Shown one piece after another: positions 37,135 through 45,868 of a stretch of 64,000 nucleotides of DNA. The position numbers were made by a program, and so were the translations under genes. The stretch lies in contig NZ_CP151762.1 of NCBI RefSeq assembly GCF_038443675.1, positions 434,001 to 498,000 on the forward strand, given 5' to 3'. The notes under the pieces were generated by a model. The model had not been told where the DNA came from, did no database searches, and was given only the letters and a program-made list of their open reading frames with translations. The DNA is from Yoonia sp. G8-12. Lineage in GTDB: Bacteria > Pseudomonadota > Alphaproteobacteria > Rhodobacterales > Rhodobacteraceae. Each line of letters begins with the position of its first letter. Position 1 is the stretch's first letter.

Positions 37135-38583
37135 ATGATTGATTTACGCCCAGTAGGATATGTGATCGGTCTGCTTGTGGCGTCACTTGGGTTGACCATG
37201 CTGGTGCCGTTAGCGGTTGATTTACTGGCAGGCAATGGACACTGGTTTGTCTTCTTTGAAAGCGCGGTCATCACGATCGTGACCGGGGGGCTGATCGCGC
37301 TTGCCTGCGCGAATGGCGTATCCGAGGGGCTAAGCCTGCGTCAGACATTCCTTTTGACCTCGCTTGTCTGGCTGACGCTGCCTGTGTTCGGGGCGCTGCC
37401 TTTTATGCTGGGTGCGCCCGACGCCAATTTGACCGATGCGTTTTTTGAGGCGATGTCCGGCCTGACAACCACAGGGGCGACCGTGTTCACGGGGCTCGAA
37501 AACCTTCCCGACGGGCTCAAACTATGGCGGGGTATACTGCAATGGTTGGGCGGAGTCGGTATCATTGTGGTCGCGATGGTGTTTCTGCCCGAGCTGCGCG
37601 TTGGTGGGATGCAGATCTTCCGGTCAGAGGCGTTTGATACCATGGGTAAAATCCTGCCGCGTGCAGGGCAAATCGCAAGCCGGATTTCTGTGATCTATAT
37701 TGTCCTGACTGCCAGCTGTGCGTTGGCCTATTCCGCCACCGGCATGTTGCCCTTTGACGCGCTTGTTCACGCGATGACGACTGTTTCAACGGGGGGGATG
37801 GCGAATTCCGACGCCTCATTTGGGGTCTATGGAGCAGGGGCACACTATGTTGCGGTAGTCTTCATGGTTCTGGCGGCATTGCCCTTTGTCCGCTACGTCC
37901 AGCTTATCGCGGGCACGGCAAAGCCGCTCTGGCGTGACACGCAGATTCATACCTTTCTCTGGATTGTGCTGATCGCGGTGCTGTTGATGACCTCTTGGGT
38001 ATGGGGGCGCGAAGGCGTGATGTCCGAGATCGCCTTTCGCGAAGCGCTGTTCAACATCACGTCGATTATTTCTGGCACGGGCTATTCCAGCGCCGACTAT
38101 ATGACATGGGGGACGTTCCCGGTCGTTCTGTTCTTCCTGATCGGCTTGATCGGGGGCTGCGCGGGCTCGACCTCGTGTTCTGTAAAGGTATTCCGCTATC
38201 AGTTGGTTTTTGCCGCGATCAAAAGCCAGATCAGGCTGATCCACTCGCCGCACGGGGTTTTCACGCCGCGGTACGACGGGCGCCCGATTAGCGATGACGT
38301 GCTGAATTCGGTGATCGCCTTTCTGGTGGCGTTCATTTTGTCGCTGGGTGCGACGGCCGTTCTGCTGGGCCTGACAGGGCTTGATTTCATCACCTCGGTG
38401 TCCGGTGCTGCGGCAGCGATTGCCAATATCGGTCCGGGTCTTGGAACCGAAATCGGGCCCGCAGGAAATTACGCCAATATCAACGATACGGCGAAATGGA
38501 TTTTGTCGATTGCAATGTTCGTGGGCCGCTTGGAAATTATGGTTGTACTGATCATCCTGTCGGTCAAATTCTGGAGAAACTAA
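37135..38583 (+). CDS. trkH: TrkH-family potassium uptake membrane subunit
   Basis: A 482-aa polytopic membrane protein with the four pore-loop repeats of the Trk/Ktr family: AMSGLTTTGATVFTGLE, AMTTVSTGGMANSDASF, NITSIISGTGYSSADY and GAAAAIANIGPGLGTE. It forms the K+ pathway and normally needs the NAD-binding regulator TrkA, which is not in the window. ATG at 37135 is the probable start, although an upstream GTG at 37087 stays in frame and the ribosome site is weak. Confidence 0.92.
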   Translation: MIDLRPVGYVIGLLVASLGLTMLVPLAVDLLAGNGHWFVFFESAVITIVTGGLIALACANGVSEGLSLRQTFLLTSLVWLTLPVFGALPFMLGAPDANLTDAFFEAMSGLTTTGATVFTGLENLPDGLKLWRGILQWLGGVGIIVVAMVFLPELRVGGMQIFRSEAFDTMGKILPRAGQIASRISVIYIVLTASCALAYSATGMLPFDALVHAMTTVSTGGMANSDASFGVYGAGAHYVAVVFMVLAALPFVRYVQLIAGTAKPLWRDTQIHTFLWIVLIAVLLMTSWVWGREGVMSEIAFREALFNITSIISGTGYSSADYMTWGTFPVVLFFLIGLIGGCAGSTSCSVKVFRYQLVFAAIKSQIRLIHSPHGVFTPRYDGRPISDDVLNSVIAFLVAFILSLGATAVLLGLTGLDFITSVSGAAAAIANIGPGLGTEIGPAGNYANINDTAKWILSIAMFVGRLEIMVVLIILSVKFWRN

Positions 38584-38585
38584 CG

Positions 38586-40181
38586 ATGACAACACGTCCG
38601 CTTGGTGCGCAAATTTCACATATGCTCAAGGATCGTGGGGTGGACACGATCTTTGGTATTCCCGGCGTGCACAATCAGGAAATGTATCGCGGGATCGAAG
38701 AGGCAGGGATCACCCATGTGCTCGCGCGTCACGAACAGGGCGCAGGTTTCATGGCCGATGGCTATGCCCGTGCAACAGGCAAGGTGGGCGTGGCCTACGT
38801 GATTTCGGGGCCGGGCCTTTGCAATATCATGACGCCGATGGGGCAGGCCTATTCCGATAGCGTGCCAATGCTGGTGATATCCTCGGTGCTGGATGAGACC
38901 GAGGCCAAGCGCGGGCAGTTGCACCAGATGAAGGATCAGGAAGGTGCGGCAGCGACAGTTTGCGACTGGTCCGTTACAGCGCGGACGGCAGAGGCGGCCT
39001 ATCAGCTCATTGATCGTGCGCTTGCAGAGCTCGCGACAGGCGTGCCGTCTCCGAAACATATCCAGGTACCGATTGCCCAGCTTGAGGCCAATGCGCCCGC
39101 TGCGCCGGTCCGTGCCGAAGAATGGCCTTGCCGGATGGAGGCGGCCCCTTCGCAGCAGACCGCCCTGATAGACCGGCTCAAAGCCGCCAAGCGCCCGCTG
39201 TTTATCTTCGGCGGAGGTGCGGCGCAGGGGGTAGAGCGCTGGTATCCGCATTTCCAGCGGTTGAACGCGGCCTCTTTCACCACCTATGCCGGACGCGGGA
39301 TTATCCCTGATGACAGCCCTTTGCACTTTGGCGCGACGCTCGCGCAGCCCGGTAGTGAGGCGGTCATTGAAACCGCTGATCTTGTTGTGGCTGTCGGAAC
39401 ACGCCTGAGCGAGGTTGATCTCTGGCGTGACCATCTGGGGCATCAAGCGCCATTGGTGCGGATTGATCTTGATCCAGAATGTCTGACGGACCGGCAAAAT
39501 GCGGACATCCGTATTCTGGCCGATGCCAGCGCCCATCTGGCCGCATGCCTGAGCCAGTTGGACGATGTGAAAGACACCACTTGGTCCGCTGAAGAAGTCG
39601 CCGCAACCCGCGCCAAGTGGCGCGCTGCGCGCGATGCCGAACGCCCCGGCATAGTCGCCGTGGCTGATGCGCTAAAGGCGGCTGTGCCCGCCGATACCAT
39701 GTTCTACTCCGACATGACCCAATTCGCCTATGCCGCGAAAGAGGTCTATCCGATGGACCGCCCCGGTCATTGGCACCACCCTTACGGCTTTGGCACGCTG
39801 GGCTATGCGCTGCCTGCGGCGATTGGCGGCAAGATCGGTGTAGGGGACAAGCCTGTGATCGCGATTTTGGGCGACTACGGCTTTCAGTACACCGTGCAGG
39901 AATTGGCCGTCGCGGTCGAGCTGGAACTGACACTTCCCATCATCATCTGGGATAACGGCAAGCTGGGCGAGATTGAGGACAGCATGGCGCGCGCGCAGAT
40001 CGCCCCCAACGCGGTGATCCAGCGCAACCCCGATTTCCTCAAACTCGCCGAAGCCTACGGTGCGGCTGCCATCCAGCCGTCAGACATAGCGGGTTTCAAA
40101 GCCGCCATTCAGACGGCCCTCGCCACCAAAGGCCCAACGATCATTCGCGTCATGTCGGATATCGCGCTTACCAACAGCTGA
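38586..40181 (+). CDS. Thiamine diphosphate enzyme, possibly 5-guanidino-2-oxopentanoate decarboxylase
   Basis: A 531-aa member of the acetolactate synthase/decarboxylase superfamily. The N-terminal domain has IFGIPGVHNQEMYRGIEEAG and ARHEQGAGFMADGYARATG (activating Glu), the C-terminal domain has the ThDP motif starting ILGDYGFQYTVQEL and ending IIIWDN. Roseobacter homologues, as I recall, are labelled 5-guanidino-2-oxopentanoate decarboxylase (arginine catabolism); that substrate is inference. It starts 3 bases after trkH and its 3' end overlaps the convergent next gene by 14 bases. Confidence 0.75.
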   Translation: MTTRPLGAQISHMLKDRGVDTIFGIPGVHNQEMYRGIEEAGITHVLARHEQGAGFMADGYARATGKVGVAYVISGPGLCNIMTPMGQAYSDSVPMLVISSVLDETEAKRGQLHQMKDQEGAAATVCDWSVTARTAEAAYQLIDRALAELATGVPSPKHIQVPIAQLEANAPAAPVRAEEWPCRMEAAPSQQTALIDRLKAAKRPLFIFGGGAAQGVERWYPHFQRLNAASFTTYAGRGIIPDDSPLHFGATLAQPGSEAVIETADLVVAVGTRLSEVDLWRDHLGHQAPLVRIDLDPECLTDRQNADIRILADASAHLAACLSQLDDVKDTTWSAEEVAATRAKWRAARDAERPGIVAVADALKAAVPADTMFYSDMTQFAYAAKEVYPMDRPGHWHHPYGFGTLGYALPAAIGGKIGVGDKPVIAILGDYGFQYTVQELAVAVELELTLPIIIWDNGKLGEIEDSMARAQIAPNAVIQRNPDFLKLAEAYGAAAIQPSDIAGFKAAIQTALATKGPTIIRVMSDIALTNS

Positions 40182-41882
40182 CCAAAACGGTGACGTTGGC
40201 GGCCTTTTCGGTCAATGCAAAGGGTGACAGGGCAGGGCCTGCGGTACTGCGCGCGGGCGTGACGTTCAGCGCATCAAGCGTCGCGGCGATCAGCTCGGCA
40301 TCCAGCGCAAATTGCACGTCCGCAGGCAGGGCCTGCGCGCCATCGCCATCACGGGCCAACAACATGCCTAGCACATTGCCGCCCTGATCAAACACAGGTC
40401 CACCTGCGTTGCTGGGGCGTGTGGTGACAGAAAGGCGCTTGATGCGGGCATCGCCTGACAGGTCGCGGATATCTTCCAATGTGCCAAAGGTCAGCGTGGG
40501 CGCATTCAGAACGCCATCAAACGGATAACCTGCGACAGCGATCGGGTCTTTCAGGCGTGGGGTCTGGGTTTGAAACGCGGCGACTTCTATCGGGGATAAA
40601 GCGTCAAGCGGGCGCAGGATTGCGAGGCCAAGTTCGGGATCACTGGCCAGAACTTCGGCTTCGGTTTCGCGGTCAAAGGTGATCCGCGTGCAACTGTCCA
40701 CCGCTTCGGGCGTCGTGACGACCAGCCCATCGTTTGAAACAAAGAAGCCAGAGCGCGAAAGCTTGGGCTGCCGCACCGATAGCCCCGCAATCATATCAAT
40801 GGCCTGGTCTTCGCTGGCAGGCACGAGGTTTGGATCAAGCGTGCCGTCAAGCCGCTCGAAACTGGAACTCATGACATCCAGCACCCTTGCACGCCGCTGC
40901 GCGTCGCCTTCCGGCCAGACCAGCACAAAGCCCTTGATCGTGCCGTCCTGCAAACTGGCTGTGGCGTAAGAATGAATGCTATCGGCGATGCCTTCAATGG
41001 TAAAGCTGTTCCCGCGCAAGCTGCGGGGCCCTTCCATTGGTATAATGTCGAGTACCTGCAGAATCTCGTAAAGCCCTGTCAGGCGGCCGGCATCGCCCGT
41101 TTGCGAGATCATCAGAATCTGCGCTGATGCGAAATCGCCCTGACCATCAAAACGCGCAAAGGGGGCTGATACTCGGCAAAGGTGACCGCCGCCGTTGGAA
41201 GCTGCATTTGGATGCCTGCGGCGTCATCACGAACAAGCTGCATATCCAGATCGGCAAGGACGGCATTGTATTGCAACAACAAGAGCGCGCGCTGGCGGGT
41301 GGTCAGAACGCCGGTCGGGTCCTGATTATAAGCGGTCTGCCAAGCGGCCATGGCGTTGCGCGTGCCGCGCCCGAAGGCACCGTCAATCGTCGCATTATAG
41401 AAACCCGCCCATTGCAACGCCACTTGCAGTTCTTCACGGGCCTCGCGTGGCAGGGCTGCCTCGGATGCGCGGGCTTCGCGCAATGTCTCTTCGGGTGCGG
41501 TCAGCGGCACCTGCGGCAGCGCAGGCAGTTCCGGCGCTGTTGAAACCGTGGTCGCTTGTCCACCGCCAATGGGCCAGAACTGCTGCTCAAAGCGGCGGCC
41601 GGTCTGCAGATAGCTATCCGACGGGATTTGTCCGCTGCTAAGCAAGCGCGACAACTCGGCACGCGCCAGACTTTCACTATAGGGCCCCAGCACAATGCCG
41701 TAGAACCCGCGCCCCAGATAATAGCCTTCAACATCATCAAAGCGGCGGGCGTAGACCCGTGCGCGCTCTGTTGCTTCGGTCAGTGTCTGGCGCGCCTCGA
41801 TCTGCACCCAGTAGCGATCCTGTGCTTGGGCCTGCAGGGCAGACAGAAATAGAATAAGTGTGGCGACAAAAGCCCTGAGCAT
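40168..41882 (-). pseudogene. SPOR / peptidoglycan-binding / trypsin-fold protein, frame-broken and lacking the catalytic triad
   Basis: Two frames together encode about 571 aa. The upstream frame (ATG 41882, GAGG upstream) has a signal peptide ending ALQAQAQ, a SPOR-like domain (RYWVQIEARQTLTEATERAR) and a PG_binding_1 domain (ALQWAGFYNATIDGAFGRGT). The downstream frame carries a chymotrypsin-fold domain. They join at five C (coding strand, 41161-41165); one more C restores the frame as YQPPFARFDGQG. Triad positions look lost: the His block reads VVTTPEAVDSC, the Asp block LGLAILRP, the Ser block SNAGGPVF. Probably a periplasmic pseudoprotease. Confidence 0.75.
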
Positions 41883-42058
41883 CGAAAACCTCGGTAATAC
41901 AATATGCGTTTTACATGTGGTGGCGGCCATTGCGCGGCTGCGCAAGTCAAACTCTTGTCAAACCGAGAGGCAAAGCGCGAAAAATCTGCAGGCGTTGCCC
42001 AATTGACCCTGTCGGCCCAGCACCCTATTGAACGCCCAAAGCACATGAGGGTTTTGAG

Positions 42059-42979
42059 ATGGCGGAAAAACCACGCAGTTTTCAGGAAATTATCCTGCGG
42101 CTTCAGACATATTGGGCCAGCAAAGGCTGTGCGATCCTGCAACCTTACGACATGGAAGTAGGGGCCGGCACTTTTCACCCTGCCACAACCCTGCGTGCGC
42201 TGGGCAGCAAGCCATGGGCAGCCGCCTATGTGCAGCCCTCGCGCCGTCCGACCGACGGGCGCTATGGCGAAAACCCCAACCGTTTGCAGCACTATTATCA
42301 GTACCAAGTGCTGATCAAGCCATCGCCGCCCGATATGCAGGACCTCTATCTGGGCTCGCTTGAGGCAATCGGGATTGATGCCACAGTCCACGATATCCGC
42401 TTTGTCGAGGATGACTGGGAAAGCCCGACGCTGGGCGCATGGGGCTTGGGATGGGAAGTCTGGTGTGATGGTATGGAAGTCAGCCAGTTTACCTATTTCC
42501 AACAGGTCGGCGGGCATGATTGCAAGCCTGTCTCGGGTGAGCTGACCTATGGGTTGGAACGTCTGGCGATGTATGTCCTCGATATTGATCACGTGATGGA
42601 TATGCCTTTCAATGATCCCGACGCGCCCATTGCGCTGACTTACGGTGATGTGTTCTTGCAGACCGAACAGGAATACGCGCGCTGGAACTTTGATGTGGCC
42701 GACACGGATGTGCTGCTGCAACATTTTGTGGATGCCGAGGCCGAATGCCAGCGCATCCTTGATGCCCCCGCGACGGACCCCAAGACAGGGCGCAAGATCA
42801 TCATGGCGCACCCAGCTTATGACCAATGTATCAAGGCATCCCACGTCTTTAACCTGCTTGATGCGCGCGGCGTGATTTCCGTGACCGAACGGCAGGCCTA
42901 TATCGGACGGGTGCGCGCATTGGCCAAAGCCTGCGCCGATGCCTTTGTGCAAACGCAAGCGGGCGGGGCAGCAGCGTGA
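42059..42979 (+). CDS. glyQ: Glycine--tRNA ligase alpha subunit
   Basis: Catalytic alpha chain of the tetrameric bacterial GlyRS. The 306-aa product shows FQEIILRLQTYWASKGCAIL, PYDMEVGAGTFHPATTLRAL, RYGENPNRLQHYYQYQV and EVSQFTYFQQVGG. Normal length. Its TGA overlaps the start of the DUF6446 gene by 4 bases, and glyS follows, so the three form one operon. Confidence 0.97.
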   Translation: MAEKPRSFQEIILRLQTYWASKGCAILQPYDMEVGAGTFHPATTLRALGSKPWAAAYVQPSRRPTDGRYGENPNRLQHYYQYQVLIKPSPPDMQDLYLGSLEAIGIDATVHDIRFVEDDWESPTLGAWGLGWEVWCDGMEVSQFTYFQQVGGHDCKPVSGELTYGLERLAMYVLDIDHVMDMPFNDPDAPIALTYGDVFLQTEQEYARWNFDVADTDVLLQHFVDAEAECQRILDAPATDPKTGRKIIMAHPAYDQCIKASHVFNLLDARGVISVTERQAYIGRVRALAKACADAFVQTQAGGAAA

Positions 42980-43506
42980 TAGCAAGGGTCTTTATTGTGG
43001 GCATGCTTTTGGCGGCGGCGGTGCTGGGTGGTGTGCTCTACTACCAGCAGGTCTATGCCTATTACGACGACGTACCGTCGAACGCGGCGGCTGTCATGCT
43101 GACCTCGGTCAGTACCGGTGAGGCCGAGCCGATTGTCGTGCAAGGGTTCCAAGGCATTGATGCCATCAGCAGCCCATTGCGCTATCGCGCCTGCTTTGAA
43201 AGCACGCTGAGCCTTGCGACATTGACCGAAACCTATGAAATCATTGACAACGCCGAACCGCGTGTGGCCCCCCGCTGGTTTGATTGCTTTGATGCAGCCC
43301 AGATCGGGGCGGACCTGCGCACCGATGCCGTCGCCTTTATGGGTGTTGAAAACATTGAATACGGGATCGACCGGATTGTCGCCATCTACCCTGACGGGCG
43401 TGGCTATGCGTGGCACCAGATCAATGAATGTGGCGAAGTCGTCTTTGACGGCAACCGTCCCCCCGAAGACTGCCCCCAATTCCAGAAAGCGCCGAGTGAT
43501 GCCTGA
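42976..43506 (+). CDS. DUF6446 family membrane-anchored protein
   Basis: A 176-aa protein with an N-terminal signal anchor (VFIVGMLLAAAVLGGVLYY) and a periplasmic domain with four cysteines (RACFES, WFDCFDA, NECGEV, EDCPQF) that could form disulfides. It starts with a GTG in a 4-base overlap with glyQ and its end overlaps glyS by 8 bases. The family is found at this place in Rhodobacteraceae; no function is known. Confidence 0.8.
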   Translation: MIARVFIVGMLLAAAVLGGVLYYQQVYAYYDDVPSNAAAVMLTSVSTGEAEPIVVQGFQGIDAISSPLRYRACFESTLSLATLTETYEIIDNAEPRVAPRWFDCFDAAQIGADLRTDAVAFMGVENIEYGIDRIVAIYPDGRGYAWHQINECGEVVFDGNRPPEDCPQFQKAPSDA

Positions 43507-45790
43507 TCTCCTGATTGAACTCTTCTCCGAGGAAATCCCCGCACGGATGCAGACCCGTGCCGCCGAGGATCTGCGCAAACTGGTGACCGATGGTCTGGTT
43601 GAGGCGGGATTGACCTATGCCGGTGCTGCGGCATTCTCGACGCCGCGCCGCTTGGCGCTGTCGCTTGAGGGGCTGACGGCGGAAAGCAAAGCCATCCGCG
43701 AAGAGCGCAAAGGCCCCAAAGTGGGCGCGCCGGATCAGGCGATTGAGGGGTTCTTGCGCGGGGCAGGTGTGGCGCGCGAAGACCTTGAGGTGCGCGACGA
43801 CAAGAAGGGGCAGGTCTATTTCGCGGTGATCGAAAAACCGGGGCGTATTGCCGCCGATATCATCGCCGAAGTGCTGGAAAAAACCGTGCGCAATTTCCCG
43901 TGGCCCAAGTCGATGCGCTGGGGTGATGGCGCGCTGAAATGGGTGCGGCCGCTGCATAGCATCTTGTGTATTCTCAGCGATGAAGGCGGGGCAGAGATCG
44001 TCCCGCTTGACGTCGACGGGATCACATCAGGCAACACAACACGCGGGCACCGCTTTCTTGCGCCAGATGCTTTTTCCGTCACGAATTTCGATGACTACGA
44101 GGCGAAGTTAAAGCGCGCCAAAGTCGTGCTGCGCGCCGATGAACGGGCCGAGGCGATCTGGCATGATGCGACCCATCAGGCCTTTGCGCTGGGGCTTGAG
44201 GTGGTCGAAGACCGTGGGTTGCTGGCCGAGGTTGCAGGGCTGGTGGAATGGCCTGTGGTCCTGCTCGGTCAGATTGATGATGCCTTCCTTGGTCTGCCGC
44301 CCGAGGTGCTGCAAACATCGATGAAAGAGCACCAGAAATTCTTTTCTGTGCGCAACCCGAAAACGGGCCGGATCGAGCGTTTCGTGACCGTCGCCAACAT
44401 GGAAACCGCCGATCAGGGCGCGACCATTCTGGCGGGCAACCAAAAGGTGCTGTCGGCACGATTGGCCGATGCGAAATTCTTCTGGGAAAACGATCTGCGC
44501 ACAGTGGAACGGCAGGGCATGAAAGCCTGGACCGACCAGCTGTCCAACGTGACCTTCCACGCCAAGCTGGGATCACAGGCCGAGCGCATTGAACGCATCG
44601 CCGCCCTAGCGCGCGAAATCGCCCCCCATGTGGGCGCGAAACCTGATCTGGCCGAAGAGGCCGCGCGCATCGCCAAGGCCGATCTGGCGTCTGAAATGGT
44701 CTATGAATTCCCTGAATTGCAGGGGTTGATGGGGCAGTATTATGCCAAGGCCGCAGGGCACGACGATGGCGTGCCAGAGGCCTGTCTGGAACACTGGCAA
44801 CCGCTAGGCCCATCGGATGACGTGCCAACCGCGCCTGTGTCTGTGGCCGTAGCGCTCGCTGACAAGATCGACACGCTGACAGGGTTCTGGGCGATTGATG
44901 AGAAACCGACCGGGAGCAAGGACCCGTTTGCGCTGCGCAGGGCTGCGCTGGGGGTTATTCGGTTGGTTTTGGAGAATGGGCTGTCACTTCGGATTCAGTC
45001 TACTGTTGCTGACCAAGTTGAGGTGTTGGCCCCAGTCAAGGCTTCTTCAGTGAAGCTCAAGAGAAGCGAAGAAAATCTTTCTGAATTGAAAGACAAGTTT
45101 GAACAAATTTCTCAATTGGGCTCGTCTGTTGATGACGAGTCTTTCAAGACAATTCTTGATGCCTACCTGCAAGACAAGAGGGAAGAACTGCGTCTCTTAG
45201 TAGATGAAGTAAAAGAGCTAAAAGTTGATATAACCAAACGAGAAAAGATCGCTAAGTCCGTACCCTTAGACCTCCTCTCCTTCTTCCACGACCGCCTCAA
45301 AGCCTTCCTGCGTGACAAAGGCATCCGCCACGACATCATCGACGCCTGCATCGCGATGCCGGGCAATGATGACCTGACGCTGCTTGTCAAACGTGCCGAG
45401 GCGTTGGCCGAAACGCTGGCCACCGATGACGGTGAAAACCTGATCCAAGGCTTCAAGCGCGCCAACAACATCCTGACCCAAGCCGAGGAAAAGGACGGGG
45501 TGGAGTATTCCTATGGCGCGGACATCAAATTCGCCGAAGACGACGCCGAAAAGGCGCTTTTCGCCGCTCTTGATGCTGCAGATGCAAAGATCGCGCCAGC
45601 GATGCAAGCGGAAGATTTCAGCACGGCAATGACCGCTATGGCAGCACTGCGCGCACCGATTGATGCATTTTTCACCGATGTGCAGGTGAACGCCGATAGC
45701 GAAATATTGCGCCGCAACCGCCTTAACCTGCTGTCACGGATCAGAAATATATGTCTCAGCGTTGCTGATCTGAACAAAATCGAAGGCTAG
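43499..45790 (+). CDS. glyS: Glycine--tRNA ligase beta subunit with an AT-rich insertion
   Basis: Beta chain of GlyRS, carrying tRNA recognition. The 763-aa product starts MPDLLIELFSEEIPARMQ and has ETSMKEHQKFFSVRNP-type motifs (LQTSMKEHQKFFSVRNP) and DPFALRRAALGVIRLVLENG. It is about 75 aa longer than the E. coli protein (689). The extra sequence, about residues 499-590 (44993-45265), is Glu/Lys-rich and coiled-coil-like. Hand count over 45061-45240 gives 69 of 180 GC (38 percent) against 62 percent in a block downstream. Normal GlyS sequence resumes at LLSFFHDRLKAFLRDKGI. Confidence 0.95.
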   Translation: MPDLLIELFSEEIPARMQTRAAEDLRKLVTDGLVEAGLTYAGAAAFSTPRRLALSLEGLTAESKAIREERKGPKVGAPDQAIEGFLRGAGVAREDLEVRDDKKGQVYFAVIEKPGRIAADIIAEVLEKTVRNFPWPKSMRWGDGALKWVRPLHSILCILSDEGGAEIVPLDVDGITSGNTTRGHRFLAPDAFSVTNFDDYEAKLKRAKVVLRADERAEAIWHDATHQAFALGLEVVEDRGLLAEVAGLVEWPVVLLGQIDDAFLGLPPEVLQTSMKEHQKFFSVRNPKTGRIERFVTVANMETADQGATILAGNQKVLSARLADAKFFWENDLRTVERQGMKAWTDQLSNVTFHAKLGSQAERIERIAALAREIAPHVGAKPDLAEEAARIAKADLASEMVYEFPELQGLMGQYYAKAAGHDDGVPEACLEHWQPLGPSDDVPTAPVSVAVALADKIDTLTGFWAIDEKPTGSKDPFALRRAALGVIRLVLENGLSLRIQSTVADQVEVLAPVKASSVKLKRSEENLSELKDKFEQISQLGSSVDDESFKTILDAYLQDKREELRLLVDEVKELKVDITKREKIAKSVPLDLLSFFHDRLKAFLRDKGIRHDIIDACIAMPGNDDLTLLVKRAEALAETLATDDGENLIQGFKRANNILTQAEEKDGVEYSYGADIKFAEDDAEKALFAALDAADAKIAPAMQAEDFSTAMTAMAALRAPIDAFFTDVQVNADSEILRRNRLNLLSRIRNICLSVADLNKIEG

Positions 45791-45868
45791 GCATAAAACT
45801 GTAAAGTTGTGTGTACACATCGCTGATTTCTCTTCTATGCTGCACCTGAACAATAGATCGGTGCCGCA

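Noticed and set aside
37791..37797. Run of seven G in trkH as a possible frameshift
   Set aside because: The frame is continuous through it (TVSTGGMANSD), so no indel is implied.
45810..45819. TGTGTACACA palindrome before the PPDK-like gene
   Set aside because: Short, single and without a clear promoter around it; not enough to call an operator.
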